Of a stretch of 64,000 bases of DNA, positions 23,863 through 34,894 are shown one piece after another. The translations under genes were made by a program, and so were the position numbers. The notes beneath the pieces are model-generated. The model had not been told where the DNA came from. It made no database searches and saw only the letters and a program-made list of their open reading frames with translations. Positions within the stretch are counted from its first letter, which is position 1, and the number at the start of each line of letters is the position of its first letter. Source of the stretch: Hyaloscypha bicolor E (taxonomy: Eukaryota; Ascomycota; Leotiomycetes; Helotiales; Hyaloscyphaceae); assembly GCF_002865645.1 (NCBI RefSeq), contig NW_020194626.1, positions 1 through 64,000 of the forward strand, in the 5' to 3' direction.

Positions 23863-24108
23863 TTGTGTCTTGGAACTATTAGGCCTGATACGAAGTACAT
23901 CGGAGCATTACCCCTGCAACTACGCCTTACTGAAAGCGGCAAAGCTGCACGGCTAAAAGTGGGGCCAGATTTTCATGAGTTGTGTGTTTTGGAAGAAGCC
24001 GCATTCGAAGCTTACTGTAGCGTAAGCGATATTGCTATAAGAACAAAGATTGAGATACTGACACAAACATTGGCTGGTGACTGGTCGCCCATTGTGAATG
24101 GTCACTGA
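23863..24108 (+). pseudogene. Gene fragment, includes inverted-repeat arm B
   Basis: An 81-codon frame with CLGTIRPDTKYIGALPLQLRL, followed by an Ala/Glu/Lys-rich helical stretch ending FEAYC. Positions 23,893-24,019 are duplicated in inverse orientation at 21,144-21,267. Conservation of the peptide between the copies (a few substitutions, one short indel) suggests the segment once was coding. No start signal or complete domain is evident. Confidence 0.35.
23893..24019 (+). repeat. Inverted-repeat arm B
   Basis: Reverse complement of arm A at 21,144-21,267, with a small indel in the middle. The arms enclose a truncated HET gene and a membrane-protein gene. Confidence 0.75.
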
Positions 24109-24443
24109 CAGCCTAAGCTCTCCGGTATCACGTGCAACCCGAGAGGATGAAATATTTTTGTTGCACATCGCAAAAGGGCGATTTGCACCAGGAAGATGCA
24201 GCCTAGTGGTGGATAGGGAAGTGCCGGCGTTGGGGCTGTGAGGTTGTCAGGACTGTCAATTCGTCAGGCTTTGTTAGGTCCTTTCACCGTGTCAAAGCCT
24301 TAACTTGATCATTTTTGCTATGTGCAACAAACGGCTAGTTTGAGAGAGGACGATGCGACGACCAGCGGTGAGCGATTAAATGGATGAATGTGAATTTGAT
24401 TCATTATTTACTCGTCACGACGCTCAGTTCGTTGCATTTACTG
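24109..24443. other. GC-balanced DNA, no gene seen
   Basis: Sequence between the gene fragment and the transposon-like terminus at 24,446. No frame or motif could be supported. Confidence 0.4.
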
Positions 24444-24445
24444 TA

Positions 24446-24514
24446 CTGAGGCCATTAGCGGGCTAGTCGACAAAACCGAGAAGCGAAAAGTGATTTTCTG
24501 ATTTTTTGATTTTC
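24446..24514 (+). repeat. Transposon-like terminal inverted sequence, left
   Basis: CTGAGGCC, then GGCTAGTCGACAAAACCGAG, then AAGCG and a TGATTTTCTGATTTT tract, preceded by TA at 24,444-24,445. The reverse complement of 55,661-55,768 shows the same order and is also flanked by TA. A TA target is the rule for Tc1/mariner-type elements. RIP-type DNA starts within 150 bp to the right. Confidence 0.65.
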
Positions 24515-26230
24515 GCGCCCGCATACCTCACTAAAAAAAGAAGTACAGTATATACGCCTTATTCTCGACTACTCCTAGCCCCCCCTTAGCTTGTATGGTC
24601 CGTAAGGCAAATCCCATGGATTACGAGATATATCTCTATTTCTCTTACTCTCTATATCTTCCATACTACCTATATTACTCGAATTATCTATATCTTCTTT
24701 ATCTCCTTCTCCTCTAGTATCCTTACTCTCCTCTACTATAATCTCCTTCCCTATTATCTTCTAACCTTATATCTGTCTTTATACTTGCTTTCTATATTTT
24801 ATAGGCAGTTGAGGCTTTGGTATAAAGGATTTTATAGATATAGAATAAGGCTTTCTAAACTTAGTAGAATTAGTATTAAGTTAATAGAAAGTATAGACTT
24901 TACTATTATTATTATATCTGTAATTTATATAAGTATTATTAAATTCGCCTTTTATAATTATATAATATTTGAAAGGGCCTCTTAGTCTTTTCTTATTACT
25001 ATAAATAATATAAGCTTAAGAGAATTCGGTTCTATAAGTATATATTAAGCTTGCCTTCAGATTTGCCTTGCCTTTCTTTAATTCCTTTAGCTTCCTGCCC
25101 TAGTATAGCTCTATTTCTCTAACTTTAGTCTTATTATTAATTTACTTTACTATTTTAGTAGTATTATCGGATAATATAAAGAGATTAAAGTATTATTATA
25201 GAAAAGAAGGAAGAAGTTATATATAAAAAAGAGATTAAGAAATAGAGGGATTTATTAGTTAAATATATTAATAGGAGAGGATATTATAGATTAAATCTGA
25301 ATTATTAGAAGATATATTATAAATATTATTTTTCTGTTTATTTATAGCTTTATTACCTTTTCTATTATTTTTGCCTTTATTAGAGCTATTACCTAAAGCT
25401 ATATTTAATATATCTTTAATAAAGGAAAGCTTTAATAATAGTATTATATATTAGAATCGAAATTATTTTTAAAAGAAGATTAAGGTTAAGATTAAGGCTA
25501 AGATTAAAGCTAGTATAGCTATATTTTTATTATTTATTTTTAGGATATAAAGATATATATTTAATATAATTATTTAAATCCGATTAAATTTATAATAAAT
25601 AATACTTAAAAATAGAAATATTAGTATTTAATAGCCTTAAATTAAATAAATTTAAATATTAAAAAAATTATAATTTTAGGTATTATAATTATAAAAATAT
25701 AAATATAAATATTCTTTCTTTTATTAATTTATAAAAGCCAAAATATACTAATAATAATTAAACTATATTTGATTTATATAATTAGCTAATTTACTTTACT
25801 AATTATAAATAATTCAAGGTAATTTAAATTTCTTTAAATTTCTATATATAATTTATTATATAAATTTCTATATTTCTGTATTTAGTAATACTATAATTAT
25901 AATTTTTAAATAAGAAGAATTCCTTTATTCTAGTATATATAATTATATTTATTTCTTATTTTTCGAATATATAGTTATTAAATTAGAGAGATTTAAGAAT
26001 TCTAAATAATACTTTTTTTTAAGAAATATATATTTTTAATAAATAATAAAAGTAAATATAAAATTATATAATAATATAATTACTTTATATTAGTATCTTT
26101 ATTTTCTATAAAACTATAATTCTATTTTATTTTTATTCTAAAACTTCTATTTTTCTTTTATATTTTTTCGATTTTACTATTAATATTAAAAGCTTCTATT
26201 TTTTACTAATATTTTCTTTATTAATACCTT

Positions 26231-26500
26231 TATTAATACTAAGAGCTAATATCTAATTGCTTTATAACCTTTCTTTCTTTTTCTAAATCTTTTTTCTAAA
26301 TTCCTTCTTTAAATTCCTTTTTTAAATTCCTTCTCTTTTAATATTTCTACTATTAATATTAAAAGCTAGTATTTAACTATCTTATAATCTTTCTTTCTTT
26401 TTCCGAATTCCTTTTCTAAACCTCTTTTCTGAATCTCTCCTTCTTTAATACTTTTACTAATAATACTAAAGCTAGTATCTAACTACTATTTCTGGGTTAT
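26231..26500. repeat. Degenerate tandem repeat, period about 107-120 bp
   Basis: The block TATTAATACTAAGAGCTA... TTTCTTTCTTTTTC at 26,231 recurs at 26,351 (120 bp later), and its first half recurs again near 26,457. A period of 120 bp equals 40 codons. Confidence 0.6.
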
Positions 26501-26604
26501 TTTTATCTAAAACTTCTATATTATAAGTCTTTAATTTACTTACTTTTTAGAAAGCTAAATTTTAGATCTCTTTTTTTTCTTTCTAATATTTTCTTTTTTC
26601 TTTT

Positions 26605-26830
26605 TCTAATATCTTTTATACCTTTGGGCCTTTTAAGAATATTCTCTCTCAAATCTCTAAAAAAGAAACTAACTTCTATTTAGATTTCTCTAAACTTTAA
26701 TATCTTTTCCTCTTTTCTAATATCTCTTATACCTTTAAGCTCTTTAGGAATATTCTTTCTCGAACTTTTAAAAAAGAGGCTAACTCTTATTTAGATTCCT
26801 CTAAACTTTAATATTTCCTTTCTTTCTTTA
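26605..26830. repeat. Tandem repeat, period 111 bp
   Basis: TCTAATATCTTTTATACCTT at 26,605 recurs as TCTAATATCTCTTATACCTT at 26,716. The similarity runs through the unit, including AAAAAAGA.GCTAACT and TCTAAACTTTAATAT. The period equals 37 codons. On the minus strand the unit reads ERIFLK.LKGIRDIRK, so it may derive from a repeated protein. Confidence 0.65.
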
Positions 26831-28795
26831 ATACTTATAAAAGCTTTCGGGCTATTACTAAATACTTCTATTTTTTATTTTGAAATATATACTAACTTAT
26901 TATTATAGGAAATAGCCCTTTTTTTTCTAATCTTAATTTCTTTAATATATATTTCTTATTTTTAGGCTATTTAAATATCTTTCTATTTACTTTTATAAAA
27001 TATATATTAACTTATTTTTTAGTTTCTCTTATCTTATTTTTCTTTTAATATTACTATATATATATTTAGTTAGTACTAGTTCTTATAATCTATAATTAGG
27101 CTTTCTATTTATTAAATATTCGGGTATTTTATTATATTTTTATTTTATATATTTTACTTTTCTTTTATTATAAATTAGAACTTAAATAGTATTTATTTTA
27201 AGTACTTATACTTTTAGATATATAAGACTTTTATAGATCTTTCGGGATTATAAACTAGTCTATTTTAATTTAGGAAAGCTTTCTTAAAAGTATTTCAGGA
27301 ATTATAGTATAGATAATTCTAGTCTATTTTCTTTTTATAAAGTAAACTACTATTCTAAATCTATATAAAAGTTCTAATTATCTCTCGAGTTAAAATATAG
27401 GTATTTCTTATTTCTATTAAATTAAATATAAAGAATAGCAGGTATTTTTAGGCTAGACTATAGTACTAGTTAAGTACTAAAATTTCTTATATTTTATAAG
27501 ATATTACTTATAGCTCGAGATATATTATATTTAATAGGGCTTCTATATCTAATTATTTTATACTATAATAAAATATCTTAGTATTATAGTTAGAAGAGTT
27601 CTATTTTATAATCTTATTTACTACTTATAGATTTTCTAGCTAATAAGTCTTAATTAATAGCTAAGAAACTTATTAGCTATTTTATCTAAAGCTTCTAGAA
27701 GCGGGAAATTACCCTAATAAAGACTTAGTATTAAAAATGAATTTAACTAATTAATCTAAATAAGGAGTTTATAATAGAAGTTTCTATATATAAGTAATTT
27801 TATATAATGAACTCAAGTTTCTATCTCTAGTTATATAAGTTATAATATATAATAAACTCAAAATTTTCTGGTTTATTAGAGCTTGGATTATTTTTAGAAG
27901 AATTAGTAAGCTTTTCTAAATAAACTTATTAAGGCCTTAGTTTTTAAAGATATTAGTCTAGTCTTTTTACTTCTTTTTTAGATAATAGTTCGGCTTTTAG
28001 GAATTATATGTAAATATTAGAATAAATAAGGAAATATATTATATATATTTTTTAGATAAATTAGAATAAAACCTATAGAATTCCTATAATAATATTAAAT
28101 CTATAATACTAGCTAGTAAAAACTTTAATAACCTTAATAAGACTTGAATTACGAGTTCGGCCCTTAGATTTCCCGCTTAACTTAAAGATTAAATAGTCTA
28201 TAATAGGTTATTTATTATAGAATATATTATTTTTTTTTTCTAAAAAGTACCGGATATTAGTAATAGTTTAAAAGCCCTAAGCCCTTGAGATTCTTTATAA
28301 GTTTCGGGCTTTAGGGCTTTCCTATAGCTAGCTAATTATATAGAATTATATAACTATATAAGTCTAGTATTAATATAAAGTAATTAGTAACTTTATATAT
28401 AGATATAATATGGTTTTTAATATAGCTAGTTTAATATATTATATATCTATATATAAATACCTATAATTTTATTATTATAATATAATATATCCTTAATATA
28501 TTTTTAATATAAAGATTCTTTTATAATCCTAAACTTTTAGAAGCCTTCTTTATACTAAAAATAGAATATATAATATAGTTTAGGTATTAAACTCAAAAGG
28601 TAAAGAATTATAAAGGCCCTAATAATTATAAGATTTTATAAATTTAGGTAAATTTAAATATTATAAAAGTATTAAATTTAGTAGCCTAACTTTTAAATTA
28701 TATAAGAACTAATTATTAAAAAGTATTATTTTAAAGTATTAATTATAAATTTCAAATATATTTATTATACTTACCTTAAAACTAGTATTACTTAA

Positions 28796-31700
28796 TTCCT
28801 CCTCTATCCTAATAAGCGAGTACGGCTGCTTTATTCCGGTAGCTAACCGAGTATACCTGAGTAGGGGCAAGTAGTACTAATGCGGCCTTTGGCTATAGTT
28901 TTTACTATAATATAAATACCTCTCTATCCTAGCTACTCTGTCCTCCCTCTATTATTATTCTTTTCTAACTTATCTAATCTGCTACTTGGCCTTATTTATA
29001 TACTCGTAACTCCTATAATTATCTTATTTCCTTTATAGTAGCTATATTACCTATAATAATACTAGTTAAGGGCAGTTTAATACTTATTTCGAGTTCTTTA
29101 ATCTAGAAAGCATACCTTTAGTATTCTTCTAATTATTCTCTTTTAAATTATATTATTAATTCGGATATAGCTACTTTCTATATTCTAGTCCCAAATATTA
29201 TTAGTTTTAGCTTAACCTTTATATATTTACTACTATTCCTACTTATTAGCTAGAGGTTATAAGAGTAAGATATATTTATTTAAGATATATATTTACGAAA
29301 TAAGACTAATAAGAAAAATGGCTCAGAATAGTAGGAACCTGTTCTATTTTACTATACTATAGTAATAGTATAATCCGGAGACTAGTAATAAGTTTTCCTA
29401 TAAGCTATAGTTTCTAGTATTATTATTAGCTTTATATAATATATTAGGTCGAGATTTATCCTATATATAAACCAGGGATTAGTAAAGAAGCGGCTAGTAC
29501 CTTATAGAGAGGAATATTATATACTTATTTTAACCCGGATATTATATTACTAGTATTACTTTAAGCTAAGGGCTAATTAATAGTACTTACTAGGATAAAA
29601 AATTATATTATTCGGGATTATATTCCGGCTATAATTTGATCTTAGCTATATAAGAGGATTTATTAATTATAGTACTATTTCTCGATTCTCGGTATAGCTA
29701 AAGGAAGCTAGGAAAGAGGTATTAGAAATTATAAAGAGAATATATTATATAATTTCGGATATAATATTATCTAGTTCTTTTTTGGATTCTAGGCAAATAT
29801 AGCAGGAGGTATTAATATGGCTCTTATATAATATAGGAATAGATATAATACTCCGTAATTATATTTGAGTTAGTATAAGGCAAAATATTACTAAGGAATT
29901 CTTGCGAGAAAAGCGGCGAGAGAGAAATATATATAGGATAAACTAGATATGAGGTATTTTTGAGTTTGAGGTTATAAAGTATATATTAATACTCAGATTA
30001 TATCTCCTGGTAAAGATAATCCTTTGAAATAGCAAGATAAGAGGGATAGCTAGGGAAGTAAAAGAAGCCTATATTATACGGCCTATTACTAAATTATATA
30101 AGTTTAGCTTTATAAAACAGGGCAGAATTTAGGGAGTAATAAAAAGAAGAAATTAATAATTAGTATTAAAAATCTTATAGTACTAATTACTACTAGATTA
30201 ATAGACTTATTAGCCCTAGTAAATACATATATTCTTGGGACTTAGAAAGAATAGAGAATTAGGGATTTATATACTAGATAGTTTAGCTTAGTTCCTATTT
30301 TAGCCTATAATAATAGAGTAGTAATTATAAACGGCAAGTAGAGGAAATTCTATTATATGAGACTAGTTCTATTTCTTATAGAATTATACTTTTAGGTTAT
30401 ATATAAAGTTCCTTTAGTATACTATTTAGAAACTAGTATTCCCAAAGTTTATTCTCTATTATATTTGAATTCTTTTATAATAGCTACTATTAAAATAAAT
30501 TCTAACTAATTAAGTATTTCCTATTATTAGAATTAATTGCTTCTAGGAACTCGCCCGGCTCTATTATATGGCAATATTAGGGCGGTTAATATAAGTAGTT
30601 CTTAGATCCGGGAACTATTATTATATAATATTAGGAATATAGCCGGTTCTTTTAATTATTTCAAATTTTTAGTTCTAGCTCCTAATAAAAAGAATTATTT
30701 AGGATTAGAAGATAATATATATAGAGCTCCAGGTATAGCTACTAATTATATAATGAAATAAATTAGTCTAATATTTAGAGAAATAATAAAGAATAACTAT
30801 AGCTTTAATAAAGGTAATAAAATAGATAATAATCTACTAACTACTAAACCCCTAGATTATAGTATATATAAGGAGGCCTTAATAGGGTACCTGAGCCTAT
30901 ATAATTACCAGAATTCCTATAACTTTACTCTTAATATAAGTAATAGCCTTACTAGTTCTATATAATTAATATTAGGTAATAGTCTAGGTAATAAAGGCAA
31001 GTTACTAGTTATATTTTACTAGATATAAATCTAATAATATATAAATAGACCTACTATTCTTAAGAAAGATAGGCTAGATAATAGCCAGGAAAATCGTAAT
31101 TTAGATAGTTATAATAGTAATTATAATAATAACCTAAAGTCTGTTTAGAATAATAAGGGCTAATATTATAGGCCCAGGAACCTAATTCTATTACTTTTAG
31201 ACTTTAAAGAACGAATTTTAATAAGCTTAGAGTAAAAGTCTTCCTTTAGTAAAATACATGATTTTAATATATGAATTATAGCCTTTATATTAGTATAGGA
31301 GGCTATTAAGGAAGCAGCTTATTATAAGAACCCCGCTTATATAAAGCAAGTTTTCGGATAAACTGGATTCCTTATTATACTCGTAAAGCAAATAATTCTC
31401 GATATCTTATACGAGATAGTATATCTAATAGGCTACGAGATTAAATAATGCCTCTAAAAGCCTCCTAGGTCTCTCAAGCACAAATGGTTCTCGGGTAATA
31501 CCAAGGTATTACAAGCTAGTATTATTAGGTATTATTAGTATATCTTTAATTATTACTACCTGCCCGCTAAACTATTAAAGAAACGTAATAGACCGACCTC
31601 GCTAATATAATCTCCTTCTAAGGTAAAGAAATATAGCAGGCTAGTATTTGAGATATAGCCTCCTCCTAAGAAGAAGCATAAAAGGCTACCCAAGCTTAGA

Positions 31701-31982
31701 GCCCTGTATAAATAATAAAATGAGATAATAATATCTTTTGTAATTAGGGATAATTACTTCTTTTCTAGTCTCAAATAAGTACTTTGATTCTTACTACTAC
31801 TTATAATAGTTTGCATTTTCTTAGAATAAATAGGTTTATTCTTTACAGATTTGAATTTTTTATTTCTATAAGCTTAAGACGGTATTTGGTTCTCTATACC
31901 TGCCTAACTATTTTATTATATAAACCCGTTTGTTATTATTCTATAGTTACCTAATAGTTTAGCCTCTCATATAAATAGTACT
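28796..31982. mobile_element. RIP-mutated element relic with a broken plus-strand frame
   Basis: AT-rich but less extreme than its left neighbour. About 29,699-30,170 reads on the plus strand as a charged helical protein stretch broken by TAG, TGA and TAA (for example EFLREKRRERNIY, then GIAREVKEAYII). About 31,450-31,710 also reads as a basic tail (PPKKKHKRLPKLRALYK). No transposase signature was found. The right edge carries the inverted repeat at 31,983. Confidence 0.4.
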
Positions 31983-32060
31983 ATAGTAGAAGGCGAATTA
32001 AGTATTACTAATTTTATAGATAACTTTTTTAAGGAGGTACGGGGTAAACTCCTGTGGCTG
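31983..32060 (-). repeat. Inverted repeat, left arm
   Basis: The reverse complement reads CAGCCACAGG, then CTTAAAAAAGTTATCTATAA and AATTCGCCTTCTACTATAG. The same order is found on the plus strand at 36,691-36,780. A core of 26 bases is identical. The arms look like ends of two copies of one DNA transposon pointing away from the segment between them. Confidence 0.65.
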
Positions 32061-32359
32061 GTATGGCTTGTATATAAAGGTACTAACCTTAAAAAAGGTA
32101 GAAATTGGCGGACCTTATATTTCTTCTTCTATCTACTTTTTCTACCCGCCAGAGTCAGTGTGTTATTCACAATTATAGTGCCGCTACTAGATAATGCATA
32201 GTATATTTTGATTAAAGCTTTACTAAAATAAGGATTTGAGAATAAGCTAATAGCCTCAAAAGTCAAGTGCTCCAAATGCACCGTCCAAAGAAAGAGACAG
32301 TAGCCCGAAATGCCCACTCCAAGAACAAAGTGCGGCCGTCGTAGCTGCATTACATCCCC

Positions 32360-33130
32360 TATAAAAAAAACCTTCTTTGATATACTAACTGAACAGCCCT
32401 ACCTATATTAATACGAGATGGCAGACCTCTTCTATTATTAATATTATAGAAAGATTTCGGAACGTTTGATTAGTCGAATTCTATAGTCAATAGGCTAGAT
32501 AAGAACTATGATCCGTCGCATCGCATAATAACGAGATACCGACCTTCGAGATTATTATCTATATAGGATATTACAGTATAAGTCTTACTAACTTGTCTTT
32601 ATTAATAAATCGGGCTGCGATAGAAGGGCTAGGTATAGGCGCTGGGGATAGTCTCTAAAGGGTTCTTCCCTAGTCCAGATTACAAAGTTCAGTCGCGGAA
32701 AATGATGGTACATTCTCCCAGTATATGCGCAAGATAGTATTATACTACGGAGGGTATACCAAGAATTAATAGACAGTAATTGTTTTGAGGATTTTATTGC
32801 CTAATTACTATACTACTATAGCAGATACCCAGAGCCAAAATCTGTAATTATTATGGATAATGCTTCCTAGTACTATTTAGAAAAAATCATATAAATATAC
32901 CGAGATATAGGAGTAATAGTAGAGTTCCTAAGCCCATACTCGCCTGATTTCAACCCTATTAAGGAGGAATTTGGGGTACTCAAGAAATTTATTAAGAAAA
33001 AGTGGCACGAAAACGAGGATTTTATTATAAGAAAGTTCAAAATGTTTCTAGAATAGTATAGTAATGCACATATTATAGAGAATTACTTTCGTTATACAGG
33101 AATATTTATTATACGGCCTCCTAAATAAAT
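32360..33130 (+). pseudogene. Tc1/mariner transposase relic (DDE_3 type)
   Basis: Read on the plus strand with TAA/TAG as former Gln/Trp codons, the frame shows the catalytic core of fungal Tc1/mariner transposases: a SGCDRRARYRRWG block, then LPVYAQDSIILRRVYQ, then SVIIMDNAS, and finally FLSPYSPDFNPIKEEFGVLK. The second Asp and the final Glu region are both visible. The upstream part (about 32,360-32,590) gives the helical DNA-binding-like half. Many stops make it inactive. Its own terminal repeats were not identified. It sits in the island between the two inverted repeats at 32.0 and 36.7 kb. Confidence 0.72.
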
Positions 33131-33339
33131 CTAATAGAAATAAATAAATAGAGCCTAGAAATATTCTCGTACTTTAAATCTCCTTTTCCTCTCGCAAGAA
33201 TTTTTTAATATTACTCACAAATTAGAGTATAATGCCTGGCGGTACCTTAAGTTTTACTATTAGGTCGGTAATAACCTTTGGGTACTATAGAATAGTATTC
33301 AGTTCTAGGAATTAATTTATTACAACTTAATTTATAATC

Positions 33340-34460
33340 TATAGTACATTTCTCTATCTATTACTCTCGACTTATATTAGGCCCTAGTTATAGTACTCCT
33401 CAAGTTTGGCCTATCTATCTCTATCTACATCTCTAGAATCTTTACTAGGTAAAGTCTCTAAGACATGAACTTTATAATAATAATAGTCAGGAGAGTTATC
33501 TGCCTTCCGCTTATAGCTATTATCTAATATATTTCGGAGAATATAAGGTGGCATCTCAATATTAACCTTAATAGTCTCTTTTGTCTCTCCTTCCTTTATA
33601 TTGGCTTTAATATAAAGGATAATCTCTTCTAGCTAGGCTAGTAGAATTTTATAGTGGTTTCCTTGTTTATTAGGCAAGTAGTAAGGTCCTTGCTTATAGT
33701 ATTTGGATCTATAGCGGTAAAGCTCGTAGAGTCGGCTCTAGAGACTAGTATTAGCGGCTCTCTGAAGCTTTTGAGCCTCCGTAGCGCTTTTCTTCTTATT
33801 CTTACCCTTTGCTATTATAGAATTACTAGTAACTTCCTTATACACAAACTCTATATTAAATATTATCTTCCTCCTCTTACTAAACAAGTCACCAAGACCT
33901 TCTAGGTACTCGTTAACTTCCTCTCATTTAATCTCTAGCTTCTCATATGTTTTTAATAAGCCGCGCTAACGACCGCGCTCAATCAATATCTGGATAATTG
34001 TTTCTTCGCACATATAAGCATTTCCAGGAAATTTATCCTTGTCTTATAAAAGGCTTTTAAGTCGTGCCTTGAATTTAATCTTCCAAAAATCGCTCGGAGC
34101 TAGGACAAGATCGGGATCTATATTCGAATAAACATTCCTAGCTCTAATATTTTCACGCTGGGAGATCTTCCACCGGAAGTCATAGTGGATACATACAGGG
34201 TTATTCTTATCATATTGCTTGTCTGCTTCCCAACCACTTAGTCGGAGAAGTGGTAATGCATGTTCGGAACCTGTTTGGTCGACTCGTTCGCCGGCTTGGC
34301 TGGCTGGTTCGGCAACTGTGCCGGCTCTGGGGCTATCAGAAGTCAAAAAATCGAGATCTGAAGCCCAATTGCCGTTCAACCAGTTAAAGTCGGTCATTTC
34401 CATATTGGCATGTCTTCCAAGTCGACAATCGTGGAGGCAAAGGGGAAAGATCATTGCCAC
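33340..34460 (-). pseudogene. Half-RIPed gene of a conserved fungal protein family of unknown function
   Basis: The 5' part (34,460-34,047) is GC-balanced and open for 138 codons. It contains GWEADKQYDKNNPVC.HYDFRWK and NIDPDLVLAPSDFW, the pattern I recall from a common fungal uncharacterised family. After a TAA at 34,044-34,046 the same frame continues without frameshift to about 33,411 or beyond, broken by TAA/TAG/TGA only. It keeps recognisable order: FPGNAYMCEE, then ELYRYRSKYYKQGPYYLPNK, then HYKILLA and EMPPYILRN. The gene is therefore complete in outline but RIP-mutated in its 3' two-thirds. The family assignment is from memory of its motif pattern, and its function is unknown. Confidence 0.55.
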
Positions 34461-34894
34461 TATTCATGCGAAAAGGACAAGTGGCCACTTCCTCAAATTT
34501 TCTAAGGGCTTCTATGGGCTTCCATGAGAGGCCCCTCTATTTGCTAACCATGTGACATGACCAAAACTACTATACAAAAATTATCTCCAAACATTTTTCT
34601 TAATCGGAATGCACTGCGCAATAGATATGCCATTCATCAAAAATGGGGGTGACCAGTTACTGGCTTCACCAGCGCAACGCCATTCGTCGCTACCATATGC
34701 GCCGGCGATCATCTCTAAGCTCTCAGCTAGAGCCTCAGCCTCAAACCTTTTATCAACCTCTTCATTTCAGACCCATTTCCACTATCTTAGTCTTCGTGGC
34801 TAGATTATGTGGATCGCAACCTAAGTACTTCCGCCTATAACCCTTGCTATATCGAATAGCAGACGTGCAGACCGTTCAATGCTCCAGCTCCAAA
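34461..34894. other. Divergent intergenic region, no gene
   Basis: GC-balanced sequence between the 5' ends of two divergently oriented pseudogenes, so it probably held both promoters. Confidence 0.4.

Larger units (their letters stand above)
24515..28795. mobile_element. RIP-mutated repeat relic with minisatellites
   Basis: Extremely AT-rich, TA-heavy DNA with no surviving gene. Minus-strand translation of 26.2-26.9 kb shows a repeated Lys/Arg/Glu-rich peptide, suggesting that a repeat-containing protein was once encoded. The transposon class is not determined. Confidence 0.5.

Noticed and set aside
24785..24985. 66-codon frame with hydrophobic composition
   Set aside because: Composed almost only of Ile/Ser/Tyr/Arg residues that AT-rich RIPed DNA produces by chance. 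No family resemblance.
32129..32350. 73-codon minus-strand frame left of the Tc1 relic
   Set aside because: No recognisable motif, and it overlaps the edge of a mutated element. Not supported as a gene.
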